Shown in pieces: positions 18,098 to 26,338 of a stretch of DNA of 39,405 nucleotides. Source of the stretch: Vulcanimicrobiota bacterium (GTDB lineage Bacteria; Vulcanimicrobiota; JAJTBE01); contig JAIORV010000060.1 in assembly GCA_021107945.1 (NCBI GenBank), forward strand, positions 1 through 39,405, read 5' to 3'. A model generated the notes under the pieces. The model was not told the origin of the DNA, ran no database searches, and saw only the letters and a list, made by a program, of their open reading frames with translations. The number at the start of each line of letters is the position of its first letter. Positions within the stretch are counted from its first letter, which is position 1. The translations under genes were made by a program, and so were the position numbers.

Positions 18098-18130
18098 GAT
18101 AGAGGAGAGCGGAGAATGGAAGTCAGATCT

Positions 18131-18156
18131 GTAGGAGGGACGTCCCCGTCCCGATA
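18131..18156. repeat. GTAGGAG-type REP hairpin
   Basis: GTAGGAG is followed by the stem GGGACG/CGTCCC around loop TCCC, then CGATAAAC. It is one member of the GTAGGAG family described at 34922, 38776, 38941 and 39073. It sits in the 292-nt gap 18098-18389 between two short tracts of GGAGGTCGGAAG-type microrepeat. Confidence 0.75.
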
Positions 18157-18236
18157 AACAAAGGTCGGAGGTCGGAAGTCGGAGGTGAGGGTGTCGAAAA
18201 AGTACTTTTAAGGTGGTATGAGTAAGTTTTAATTTT

Positions 18237-18364
18237 ACCACGAAGGCACGGAGAGCACAGAGGACACGGAGTTTTTTTTCTTCGTGAACTTCGTGTCTTC
18301 GTGGTGAATATATATTTTTTCTCCGGTCATCCTCCGCGCTCTCTGCGAACTCTGCGGTGAAAAA
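18237..18364. repeat. CACAGAG-type repeat with arms in both orientations
   Basis: An arm beginning ACCACGAAGGCACGGAGAGC is followed by two arms in the opposite orientation ending CTTCGTGGTGAA and CTCTGCGGTGAAAA. The arms have a 9-nt period, roughly ACCACAGAG, and can fold back on each other. Any long reading frame here is a by-product of the repeat. Confidence 0.8.
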
Positions 18365-18389
18365 TCGCTTATTCGATAGTTTCAAATGA

Positions 18390-19298
18390 TTAGAGCTTGT
18401 ATTCCCTGAACCAATTAAATCCGAACTTCTCTATTGTCTTTAAATATTCTTCATTTCCTCCCGGCATTTCATTGGCCATATAGTGAAGCCCGAAATAGTG
18501 CTGAGCGGGATTGATATATCCCTGTTCTTTTATCTTTTCAATACACTTATTTGCAAATTCCTCTCCGGATACTTCCTTGCATACGTGCTCAATTTTTCTC
18601 AATCTCTTCTCTGAGATTTCAACCCGCTTCTCCAGGTATTTCCCGGTAAATACCTTGAGAAGCTCATCATCTTTCATTTCATGATATTTCTCGTTATGCA
18701 CGATTGCATTCACAGGTAGTTTTTTTCTGATTCCAGGTCTCTTTACCGGATATCCTATACACAATAGAACCACGGGTAAAACAAGATCAGGAAGCGAAAA
18801 CATCTCTTTTACTTCCGGGAAAAACTCAATTATGGTACCTATATATACAGATCCCAGTCCCATTGCATCCGCCGCTGTGCAGATATTCTGCGCCGCGATT
18901 ATCGTATCCTGGAATGATATCCAGAAATGCCTGAATGAGCAATGTGCAGTAAACGGAGCCACTTCAAGATCAGCCCATCTCTTTATCCTGCGCCAGTCAA
19001 TGCAGAAAATCAGGTTGACAGGAGCTTTACCGATAAAAGGTTGGCTACATAATTCACCGAGCCTTTTCCTGTTGTCAGGATCTTCTATTTTTATAATGGA
19101 ATAGGGCTGTAAATTACCACCCGAAGGAGTATGTACTCCCGCCCTCAAGATATAATCAAGTACCTCTTCAGGGATCTCCCTGTCCTGAAAATTACGACAG
19201 CTTGCCCTTTCAAGAAGAAGCTTGATGGTTTCGTCAGGATAAGTCTTTTCTTTTTGACTGTTTTCTATGACTCCGTGATGAGATGGCATCTTAGACAT
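18390..19298 (-). CDS. Nitroreductase-family flavoprotein
   Basis: This 302-residue protein starts at ATG 19298 after AAAGGAGAA. The nitroreductase fold is shown by RASCRNFQDREIPEE (FMN-phosphate-binding Arg35 region), TPSGGNLQPY at 57-66, and DTIIAAQNICTAADAMGLGSVYIG, the dimer helix and second FMN motif. Family enzymes use FMN and NAD(P)H for two-electron reductions. It is longer than the usual 170-220 residues, with about 90 extra C-terminal residues rich in Lys/Glu that may cap the active site. The substrate cannot be predicted. It is a single gene with repeats on both sides. Confidence 0.9.
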   Translation of the reverse strand: MSKMPSHHGVIENSQKEKTYPDETIKLLLERASCRNFQDREIPEEVLDYILRAGVHTPSGGNLQPYSIIKIEDPDNRKRLGELCSQPFIGKAPVNLIFCIDWRRIKRWADLEVAPFTAHCSFRHFWISFQDTIIAAQNICTAADAMGLGSVYIGTIIEFFPEVKEMFSLPDLVLPVVLLCIGYPVKRPGIRKKLPVNAIVHNEKYHEMKDDELLKVFTGKYLEKRVEISEKRLRKIEHVCKEVSGEEFANKCIEKIKEQGYINPAQHYFGLHYMANEMPGGNEEYLKTIEKFGFNWFREYKL

Positions 19299-19365
19299 AA
19301 ATAAATTCTCCTTTCTGATTTTAGGTAGGAATATTTACATTCTTGTTTTTACATTGTATGTGTCA

Positions 19366-19457
19366 AGTCGCTGAAGCGACTAAACGTCTGGAAATACACG
19401 CCACAAGCCTCTTCAGAGGCTTACATGTAGGTCTCCCTCAAGACGCTTCAGCGTCTT
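19366..19457. repeat. Three REP-like hairpins beside the transposase 3' end
   Basis: Three perfect hairpins lie in a row: AGTCGC/GCGACT with loop TGAA (19366-19381), AAGCCTC/GAGGCTT with loop TTCA (19405-19422), and AAGACGC/GCGTCTT with loop TTCA (19440-19457). Stems differ but remain complementary; loop and outer AAG/CTT are kept. The last one ends a few bases before the transposase stop codon. Confidence 0.85.
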
Positions 19458-19464
19458 AACAAGG

Positions 19465-19905
19465 CTATATCTTTCTCCAGACGCCATATTTCATTGCCCA
19501 CCATTTATATTCCTGAGCAAAGGTGTGGTCTTTGTGAAAATCATCCTGATCAATAATCTCCTTCTTCAGGCGATCCACATGGGCGGAGCTAATGGAGAAA
19601 GCTCCGAACCCTCTGTTCCACTGAAACCTGTGCTCAGTAAGGCCTTTTTCATTTATCCATCTTGAAGACTCTCCTTTTAATGCCTGTATAACATTGGAGA
19701 TTGACATTTTTGCGGGAAGAGATATGAGACAGTGTACGTGCTCCGGTTGAATATTGATGCTCAGTATCGGTACATCTATCTTCTCGGAATGCGCCAACAG
19801 ATGCTCACGAAGAGCATCTGTCAGGTTTCCTGTGAGTTCCTTTTTAAGGTTGTGAGTTGTCCATATCAAGTGGAGCCAGATTCTTACACAAGGATGTGTT
19901 GTCAT
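19465..19905 (-). CDS. Y1/IS200-like transposase, expected catalytic Tyr replaced
   Basis: This 146-residue protein starts at ATG 19905 after GGGGGG; an in-frame ATG at 19971 has no ribosome site. It has the Y1 transposase signature: the HxH metal motif H56-V-H58 in QPEHVHCLIS, the FQWNRGFGAFSIS strand and the C-terminal helix region. In related proteins this helix reads like KKYIxNQ or CKYILNQ, with the nucleophilic Tyr. Here it reads LKKEIIDQ, so E116 (codon GAG) occupies that place. The frame is otherwise intact. Either it is catalytically dead, or another Tyr (in QEYKWW or MKYG) has taken over, or the alignment is shifted. Confidence 0.85.
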   Translation of the reverse strand: MTTHPCVRIWLHLIWTTHNLKKELTGNLTDALREHLLAHSEKIDVPILSINIQPEHVHCLISLPAKMSISNVIQALKGESSRWINEKGLTEHRFQWNRGFGAFSISSAHVDRLKKEIIDQDDFHKDHTFAQEYKWWAMKYGVWRKI

Positions 19906-19934
19906 GTTGTTTCCCCCCTTATGTTTCGTTGTTA

Positions 19935-20014
19935 AGTCGCTGAAGCGACTCGAGCTTGTGATGATAACCATCGGTGCGCGGGGACATCCCGACCTGAAGC
20001 TGCTTCAGCCGCTT
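19935..20014. repeat. Two REP-like hairpins upstream of the transposase
   Basis: AGTCGC/GCGACT with loop TGAA lies at 19935-19950. A second, AAGCTGC/GCCGCTT with loop TTCA and one T-C mismatch, lies at 19997-20014. They match the family found at 19366-19457 on the other side of the gene. Confidence 0.75.
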
Positions 20015-20035
20015 TCCAGGAGAGTATTCTCAATA

Positions 20036-20968
20036 TCAAGCCTTTTTCCCTGTAAGTGCAATACCTTTTGTTATAAACCTCTGGTTAAACAGATATACTA
20101 TAACAACGGGCAGGAGTGTGATAACAGCGGCGGCCATAAGCATTGTCCAATCCGTGTTATATTTGCCCTGGAATGCGGCAAGTCCCACGGGCAATATTTT
20201 CATTTCCATGGAGCTTGTCACGACCAGTGGCCAGAAGAAGCTGTTCCAGTTGGTCATGAATGTGAATGTTGCAAGTGTTGCAAGTGCCGGTTTTGAGAGA
20301 GGGAGGATGATATTCCAATAAATTCTGAACCTGCTACATCCGTCTATAAGGGCGGCATCCTCGAGATCCCGGGGGATTCCAAGAATGAACTGTCTCAGCA
20401 TGAATGTGCCATAAGCGGAAAACATCACGGGTAAAATTAAGGCGTTGTATGTGTCAATCCATCCTAATTTTGTTACTACAATGAAGTTCGGTATGATAAC
20501 TATCTGCATTGGAACCATTATTGTGGCAAGGTAAAGGAAAAAGAGTGTGTCCCTGCCGGGATACCTGAGTCTTGCGAAGGAGTATGCGGCAAGAGAGCTT
20601 GTAAACACCCGCCCGGCGGTGACGAGCAAGGCGACGATAATACTGTTGGTAAAGAACCTGCCGAATGGGACCGACGTCCATGTTTATATATAATTGTCCA
20701 GGATGGCGGGAAATAAACCGAGTTTATTTGCAAATTTTCTGAAGGCCATGCTTGCAGGTGAAATTTTATATGTGTTTTTTTTATTTTCAGGGATTTTAAA
20801 GAACCGGTTATATATCTTTTTGGGAATTGGAATCCAGTGGGTTGGGGTTGAGAATACCGCAGAAGGGTCTTTAAATGATGTGGAGACCATCCATACAAAG
20901 GGTGCGAGCATGAATAGCCCGAATATAATCAAGAAAATATAGACGAATAATTTTGCCTTTTTGGACAT
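20036..20968 (-). pseudogene. Sugar ABC permease (MalG-like, CUT1) with one nonsense codon
   Basis: Read from ATG 20968 to the stop at 20036, this is a full-length permease of the MalG type: an N-terminal helix, SFKDPSAVF, later SSLAAYSFARL, and the EAA loop EDAALIDGCSRFRIYWNIILPLSKP that contacts the ATPase. An in-frame TAA at 20684-20686 (codon 95) falls where the family reads N-Y-[any]-x-W; the sequence resumes in the same frame with TWTSVPFGRFF. One C-to-T change in CAA would explain it. The start overlaps the MalF-like stop (TGATG). No ATPase or binding protein is nearby. It is very probably non-functional. Confidence 0.9.
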
Positions 20969-21915
20969 CAGTAGAGTTCCTCACCCTTTCTGAAATATTT
21001 CCATTAAAACAGGGTTATGATTAAAATAAACGCAAAAAGTATCCAGGCAATCGAGCAGGCATATCCCATCTTGAACCATTTGAACGCATTGGCATAGAGA
21101 TAGAATACAATGGTAGATGTCGCTCCCCCGGGACCTCCCTCTGTCATAACTTAAATTTCAACGAAAATCTGGAATGCACCGATAAGGGACATGACAAGAA
21201 CGAAGAATGTAGTCGGTTGGAGCATGGGAATAGTAATGGATGTCAGCTTCTTTCACCAACCTGCGCCATCAACCTCCGCTGATTCGTATAAAACATCGGG
21301 AATGCCCTGAAGACCTGCAAGGTATATGATCATGTTATATCCCAATGTTTTCCATACACTCATGATGATGACGGCGGGCATTGCCCAGAAAGTATTCCCG
21401 AGCCAGTTGATCCCCCCGATAACCGGTGAAATCGGAGAAACGCCGAATATTGACGTCACTGCATTGACCACGTTTATAAGGAAATTAACGATTGACAATC
21501 CTATTATGTTCACAAGTCCGAAGTCGGGGTTATAAAGTCATCGCCAGACCAGGGCGACAGCTATGAGAGAGGCGACAACCGGGAGAAAATAAATTGTTCT
21601 GAATATTACAATTCCCCTGAGCTTTTCGTTTAGAAATATGGAGGGGAAAAACGAGAGGACTATACTTATGGGAACGCTTACAATTACAAAGAAAAATGTA
21701 TTCAGGAGCGATTTTTGAAACCAGGGATCCCTGAGTAGAAGCTTGTAATTTTTGAGACCCACAAATTCCGGCGAGCTGAACATATCCCACCTGTGAAAGC
21801 TCAGGACAAATGCAACAATTACAGGGATAAGCATAAAGACTATGAATTCCAGTATGTTCGGGGCGAGGAATCCAAGTCCGGTTAATAGATTTTTTATTTC
21901 CTTTTTTCTGTTCAT
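20968..21915 (-). pseudogene. Sugar ABC permease (MalF-like, CUT1) with four nonsense codons
   Basis: From ATG 21915 to the final TGA at 20968-20970 one frame gives a whole MalF-type permease: GFLAPNILEF, the FVGLKNYKLLL region, the EAA loop ESAEVDGAG then KKLTSITIPML, and VMTEGGPGGATSTIVFY. Four premature stops interrupt it: TGA 21538-21540 where Trp is expected (VWR[12 protein letters not shown]), TGA 21253-21255 again at a Trp-like place (GAGW-stop-KKL), TAA 21151-21153 where Tyr is usual (FVEI-stop-VMTEGG), and TAA 21004-21006 near the end. No frameshift is present. It begins 33 nt after the PQQ gene at 21949-23379, so it may be co-transcribed. Other genes here end in TGA and TAA, which argues against recoding. 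Confidence 0.92.
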
Positions 21916-21948
21916 GATGAATCTATTAAAATAGTCATGTTTTAAATT

Positions 21949-23379
21949 TTATTGAAACTTCCTTATCCTCAACTTCACTCCACCGATATTTACAAAATCT
22001 TTACCAATTGTAATTTTAGGAGCCGGTTTTGAGGATTTCCCTTCTTTCTTTTCTTCTCTGTACTCGGGACCTTCCAGGGAATAAATTTTACCCTCATGAC
22101 TTGCCGCTATTACCATACCATTCGGCCCGATCATAATAGGATAGGGAAGGTGAACTTTCACGTTTCTTTTCCAGATTTTCTTTCCCGTTTCCCTGTTGAA
22201 GGCATGTACAATTCCTTTCGAATCTCCGGCATAAACTATACCTCCGGGCGATATTGTCGGAGAACTGACAACATTTCCTTCACCGGTTTTATGCTCCCAT
22301 ATTTTTTCTCCGGTTTCAATTTTTAAAGCCGTTATAGATCCCGCTTTATCTCCTATATAAACATTGCCGTCCGAATCAAAGGCCGGGGGGAAAGGCAGGT
22401 ATTTCTCATGGAAAGGCTCCTCTTTGGATTCGAACTTCCATTTTTCCTTTCCGGTGTCGGGATTAATTGCATGTATCGCACTGTTGTTTCCGTCGGTTAC
22501 AAATATCGTCCCGTCAGGAGCGATTGCAGGCGATCTCAATATAATAAAATCAGTTATTTTTGTCTCCCATATCTTCTCCCCTGTTTTTCCGTTTATAGAG
22601 TAAAGCATTCCGCCATGCTCCGCCGCATACACATTTCCTTTTTTATCGAATATCGCGCCGCTGTTTATGAATGTCTTCGTTTTGAATTTCCATTTCTGAT
22701 TGCCCGTTTTTGAGTCAACTGCCTTCAAACCACTGTTGTTACTGATGAATAGGGTGTTGTCAGGCCCGATTACCGGGGTGTCGCTTACAGAATTACCCAT
22801 ATCTTTTTTCCATTTTGTTTTCCCGGATTTTCCATCAATTGCAGTGATAAAATTTTCTTCTGTGACGAAATAGAGCGTGCCGTCCCTGTCCATTGCAGGA
22901 TTTATTCTTACATCTTCAAGTGTAATATCGCTTTTCCATTTTTTATCACCCATATCGGCATCAAGGATATTCATTTGTGAATCCCAGTTGGCATCAAAAA
23001 CAATAACGGAGCCGTCGCTCGATTCAATGGGGCCTATGGTTTTATCAACCCTCTTTTGCCATACATGTGCCCCATCTCTTGCATCGATTACATGAATCTC
23101 ATCGTTGTTACCGGTAAGATAAAGATGTCCTCCCGGGCTCATAACAGGCTTTTCCTGCATATAACATCCAAGTTCGAATTTCCATAAAGTACTGGGAGGA
23201 TTTTTTGATAATAAATCTCTTGATATTTTTTTAAGATCAACCTCCGGGTCTTCTTCAGTCTTGCTTTCTTTGAATGAATCGGAAATATTTTTAAAACTCG
23301 AGTTCTGCTTTTGTGATTTTCCCTGTAGTCCCGGGTGTTTTATTGATGCGTCGATTGAGCCTATATTTGTCGGTTTCAT
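21949..23379 (-). CDS. PQQ-type eight-bladed propeller protein (paralog A)
   Basis: This 476-residue protein starts at ATG 23379 after AGGGGA. Eight DxxTGxxxW-type blades run from about residue 95 to 425, for example IDGKSGKTKWKKD and INGKTGEKIWETK. The N-terminus has no signal peptide; instead it carries TNIGSI and NISDSFK, and the C-terminus ends DFVNIGGVKLRI. Both signatures are shared with the two paralogs at 24830 and 26339. Related BamB-like propellers are usually exported and serve as scaffolds, or as PQQ enzymes when catalytic residues are present. No dehydrogenase active-site set is evident. Function unknown. Confidence 0.9.
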   Translation of the reverse strand: MKPTNIGSIDASIKHPGLQGKSQKQNSSFKNISDSFKESKTEEDPEVDLKKISRDLLSKNPPSTLWKFELGCYMQEKPVMSPGGHLYLTGNNDEIHVIDARDGAHVWQKRVDKTIGPIESSDGSVIVFDANWDSQMNILDADMGDKKWKSDITLEDVRINPAMDRDGTLYFVTEENFITAIDGKSGKTKWKKDMGNSVSDTPVIGPDNTLFISNNSGLKAVDSKTGNQKWKFKTKTFINSGAIFDKKGNVYAAEHGGMLYSINGKTGEKIWETKITDFIILRSPAIAPDGTIFVTDGNNSAIHAINPDTGKEKWKFESKEEPFHEKYLPFPPAFDSDGNVYIGDKAGSITALKIETGEKIWEHKTGEGNVVSSPTISPGGIVYAGDSKGIVHAFNRETGKKIWKRNVKVHLPYPIMIGPNGMVIAASHEGKIYSLEGPEYREEKKEGKSSKPAPKITIGKDFVNIGGVKLRIRKFQ

Positions 23380-23496
23380 TATTCTTTTTCCCCTTTATTT
23401 TTTCTATATATACCATTTTACTCATAAATAGGTCTTTGTCAATTTATCTTCCGGTGATATTAATAAAGGTTAAATATTATTGAAGACCATTATTTT

Positions 23497-23676
23497 ACCA
23501 CAGAGGACACAAAGGGAAATAGGAAATAAGAAGCAGGAGGTTGGAATTCCATTTTCCAACTTCTAATTTCTAACATCTATTATGGAGATATCAATTTTTT
23601 TCTCCGGTTATCCTCTGCGGACTCCGCGATCTCTGCGGTGCATTTTTAATATTCTTTGTGGTCCTTGCGGTGAATA
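23497..23676. repeat. CACAGAG-type repeat pair with microrepeat core
   Basis: A left arm ACCACAGAGGACACAAAGG and two right arms (CCTCTGCGGACTCCGCG and CTTTGTGGTCCTTGCGGTG) enclose a GGAAATAGGAAATAAGAAG-type microrepeat and its partial complement. It fills most of the 380-nt gap 23380-23759, where I see no gene. Confidence 0.8.
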
Positions 23677-23736
23677 AAGATAAAAAGCAAAGGACAATAC
23701 GGCGTTTCAACGAAATGCAAAATTAAACATATCAAA

Positions 23737-23764
23737 GAAAGGCTTGTGTCGAAAGGCTTGTGTT
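23737..23764 (+). repeat. 14-nt tandem duplication over a start site
   Basis: GAAAGGCTTGTGTC is followed at once by GAAAGGCTTGTGTT. Each copy carries an AAAGG ribosome-site core and a GTG. Only the second GTG (23760) is in frame with the deiminase-like gene; the first (23746) is out of frame and would act as a decoy. Confidence 0.8.
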
Positions 23765-24587
23765 CGAATTGGAATATATAAAAAGCGAAGGACTATCGCT
23801 GGTCAGGGTTATGGTATGCTCTCCTGAAAAAGAGTATTTTAACATTAAAAACACTGATGAACACAATATTTCTGAAATCCCGGACCCCGAAAAGGCAAAA
23901 AAACAGCATGAAATGCTTAGGGAAACAATGATAGGTTTCGGCGTTGATGTAATTGACATCCCGGAGATGCCGGGGCATCCCAATTCCGTTTTTACCAGAG
24001 ATACTGCGGTTATAACTCCCCGGGGGTACATAAGAATGCGGATGGGATTACCCTCGCGAAGAAATGAGGGTAAGTGGATTGAGAGTCACCTCGAGGAGAT
24101 GTGTATCCCATGTGCCGGCGAAATAGAGCCGCCGGGAACGGCGGAGGGCGGCGATGTTATTCTTGCGGGTAAGGTGGCATTTGTTGGAATGTCGGGGAGA
24201 ACGAATTTCGAGGGCGTTATTCAATTGACGAAAATCCTGGAATCGATGGGATACCAGGTGAGAACAACAGAGGTGCCCACTCCCTATCTCCATCTTGGAG
24301 GGGCGATGAGCATGGTTGCGCCCGGCAGGATTCTAAGTGTTGAAGGGATATTCTCGTCTCCGTTTTTTGCTGAATTTGAAGTGATAAATATTGCGCCCGG
24401 TGATTTTGTCAGTGGAAATGTAATATGTCTGAAGGAAAACAGGGTCATAGCTCATGACGGCAATCAAATGGCAATCAGCAAGCTTGAAAAATTTGGAGTA
24501 AAGGTTGAGGCGGTTGACCTGTCCGAGTTTATAAGGGGAAACGGCGGCCCAACCTGCCTCATCATGCCCCTTGAAAGAAGAGAATAG
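23760..24587 (+). CDS. DDAH/arginine-deiminase superfamily hydrolase
   Basis: This 275-residue protein starts at GTG 23760 after AAAGG, with TTG 23769 as an alternative. It matches the guanidine-modifying (dimethylargininase-like) fold: HPNSVFTRDTAV, D132 in GGDVILAG, SGRTNFEGVIQL, the catalytic His178 in YLHLGG, and the nucleophile C266 in GGPTCLIMP. Family members hydrolyse arginine, methylated arginines or related amidines. Length and motif order fit DDAH better than the larger arginine deiminases, but the substrate is not certain. It is single, between two PQQ genes. Confidence 0.9.
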   Translation: MFELEYIKSEGLSLVRVMVCSPEKEYFNIKNTDEHNISEIPDPEKAKKQHEMLRETMIGFGVDVIDIPEMPGHPNSVFTRDTAVITPRGYIRMRMGLPSRRNEGKWIESHLEEMCIPCAGEIEPPGTAEGGDVILAGKVAFVGMSGRTNFEGVIQLTKILESMGYQVRTTEVPTPYLHLGGAMSMVAPGRILSVEGIFSSPFFAEFEVINIAPGDFVSGNVICLKENRVIAHDGNQMAISKLEKFGVKVEAVDLSEFIRGNGGPTCLIMPLERRE

Positions 24588-24703
24588 TCTAAAATTAACA
24601 TTCTTTTAATCTGGATTTGTTGTCATAATTGGGATCATTTGATAGTATAAATGTAAGTATCATATCCAATAAACCATTTTCAGGAAATAATGCCTTGTTA
24701 ATT

Positions 24704-24765
24704 GGTCGGCGGGACGCCGCCCCCACCATTATAACAATGTAGGTGGCTGCGGAGTCTCGCGGCAG
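24704..24765. repeat. Hairpin-rich dispersed repeat
   Basis: CGGCG/CGCCG around GGA (24707-24719) is followed by CCACC (24723-24727) pairing with GGTGG (24742-24746), then CTGCGGAGTCTCGCGGCAG. No gene is visible in 24588-24829. Confidence 0.5.
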
Positions 24766-24829
24766 AAAAAACTGACTTCATTAATTATTAACAGCTTAAA
24801 TGCAAAATAATAAAAAGGTTGGAAAAGAT

Positions 24830-26146
24830 ATGTCAAATACAAACATCGGTTCAATAAATCAGGGGGGATTCAATCCCACAATCAAGGGGAAATCTAAAGG
24901 CAACAATTCATCATTAATGAATATAACCGATTCTTTCAAGGCTTCGGGTAAAGTTGGGGATAGCTCGCCCGGGCTTGACGCGAAAAAAGTGGCGAAGATG
25001 ATGTCCAAAAATAGAAGGGTATGGGACCTTGAAAAGCTCTGGTCAACCCCAACCGAGGGAAGGATTTTCACGAAGCCCAATATCGGTCCCGACGGCTCTA
25101 TTGCAGTCGGTACAAATACAGGCAAGTTGTTTGTCGTTGACGGTAAGACCGGTAAGAAGAAATGGAATTTCGAGATGAAGGGTGACATACGTTGGTCGGT
25201 ATTCGGAAAGGACGGCACAGTCTATACCGGGGGGAGTATGAGCGAGATACATGCTCTTGACGGAAAAACGGGAGAGGAGAAATGGAGTCATAACCTGGAT
25301 CAACACTACTGCCTCGAACCTGTGATCGGGCCGGCGGGAAATATGTATATCGGTGATAGCGACAATCTCTATTCAATCGATACAAAAACAGGTCAGCGAA
25401 AGTGGAAACAGGATTTCTCCCTTTACCAGATGAGTTATTCTCCTGTCATTGCCGATTCCGACACTATTATAATGAGCGGCGGGGATATTACATTTACTGT
25501 CGATGCCAATACCGGCAAGCAAAAGGACGACTATGGATATGCCGACTATCATCACAACCCGGCGCTAAAAGACGGTGTGATGTTTGTGGCCAAAGGCCGG
25601 CGTGAAAAGTCCATGCTCGCAATTGATCAAAAGACAAAAGAGACAAAATGGCAGACCGACATTGACGGGTGGCTCGCAACACCGCCGGTAATCGGTAAAA
25701 ATGGAGTGATGTATGCCGCTGTCACATCCAATGATAAAATTATTGCACTTGACGAAAAAACAGGTAAGAAGAAGTGGGAATTCAAGACAAGGATTAAAAA
25801 TGATGCTTTTGTGGTTCTGAACGAGAAAACAGGAACAGTGATGTCTGTTAATAAGGATAATAATGAGATTATTGGGATTGATGCAGACAACGGGAAGTTG
25901 AAATGGAGATTGTCCCATTCGAATAGGATGCTGAATGCTCCTATGGTAGGCAATGACGGGACGATATATGTCGGGGACGGCGACGGCAATGTCCACGCGT
26001 TCAGGGAAAAGGAATGGAAGGAAGACCTTCAGCAGGAGTATTCTGAAATCAAGGACGATGACGGTGAAAGCTTGAAGATTGAAAAAGGCGACGGTTTCGT
26101 GGTAATAGGAGGCGTGAGACTTCCTGCGGGTAAGGAGAAGGGATAA
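24830..26146 (+). CDS. PQQ-type propeller protein (paralog B)
   Basis: The likely start is ATG 24830, giving 438 residues. An in-frame ATG at 24800 lacks a ribosome site, and 24830 aligns with the starts of the other two paralogs (MSNTNIGSI against MKPTNIGSI). The N-terminal signature continues SSLMNITDSFK and a short Lys-rich helix. Seven to eight blades with DxxTGxxxW cores follow (VDGKTGKKKW, LDGKTGEEKW, LDEKTGKKKW and others). The end reads GDGFVVIGGVRLP, matching the other paralogs. No signal peptide, lipobox or membrane segment is seen. Function unknown. Confidence 0.9.
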   Translation: MSNTNIGSINQGGFNPTIKGKSKGNNSSLMNITDSFKASGKVGDSSPGLDAKKVAKMMSKNRRVWDLEKLWSTPTEGRIFTKPNIGPDGSIAVGTNTGKLFVVDGKTGKKKWNFEMKGDIRWSVFGKDGTVYTGGSMSEIHALDGKTGEEKWSHNLDQHYCLEPVIGPAGNMYIGDSDNLYSIDTKTGQRKWKQDFSLYQMSYSPVIADSDTIIMSGGDITFTVDANTGKQKDDYGYADYHHNPALKDGVMFVAKGRREKSMLAIDQKTKETKWQTDIDGWLATPPVIGKNGVMYAAVTSNDKIIALDEKTGKKKWEFKTRIKNDAFVVLNEKTGTVMSVNKDNNEIIGIDADNGKLKWRLSHSNRMLNAPMVGNDGTIYVGDGDGNVHAFREKEWKEDLQQEYSEIKDDDGESLKIEKGDGFVVIGGVRLPAGKEKG

Positions 26147-26314
26147 CGGAGAACGGATAACGGAGAACGGAGAACGGATGACGGAGGTCGAAGGAGAGGT
26201 TATCGAAAAACCTCAAAATCTCGGCTATTTCCCGTTTCCCTTTTCTCATTTCCATTTCCCACAGAGGACACAGAGATATCAATGTTTTTTCTCCGGTTAT
26301 TCTCTGCGGTGAAT
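26144..26314. repeat. GGAGAACGG microrepeat plus CACAGAG-type arms
   Basis: Immediately after the paralog B stop lies a run of GGATAACGGAGAACGG-type units (26144-26190). CACAGAGGACACAGAG follows at 26258-26275 and the opposite arm TTCTCTGCGGTGAAT at 26300-26314. The second arm ends about 10 nt before the Shine-Dalgarno of paralog C. Confidence 0.75.
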
Positions 26315-26338
26315 AGTTGCAAAAGGAGATATATAATC

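Larger units (their letters stand above)
19366..20014. mobile_element. IS200/IS605-like or REP-transposase unit
   Basis: A Y1-type transposase gene is bracketed by subterminal hairpins of one family, with identical AGTCGCTGAAGCGACT copies at 19366-19381 and 19935-19950. This layout fits IS200/IS605 elements, which have stem-loops at both ends and no terminal inverted repeats, or a RAYT gene with its REP sequences. Exact ends cannot be set from the sequence. It lies just downstream of the decayed permease genes. Confidence 0.65.

Noticed and set aside
18014-18385. 123-residue minus-strand reading frame
   Set aside because: It is encoded by CACAGAG-type repeat, a REP hairpin and the end of the ligase gene; such frames arise wherever these repeats occur.
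20036-21915. Recoding of TGA/TAA as sense codons
   Set aside because: Nearby intact genes end normally in TGA (10540, 11907, 12357, 14155) and TAA (11470, 31011), and the stops cluster only in the permease genes, so decay is the simpler reading.
23395-23450. Promoter for PQQ paralog A (TTGACA and TATATA on the minus strand)
   Set aside because: The two boxes are about 24 nt apart, too far for a sigma70 promoter.
24800-24829. Earlier ATG start of PQQ paralog B
   Set aside because: No ribosome site, and paralogs align from the ATG at 24830.
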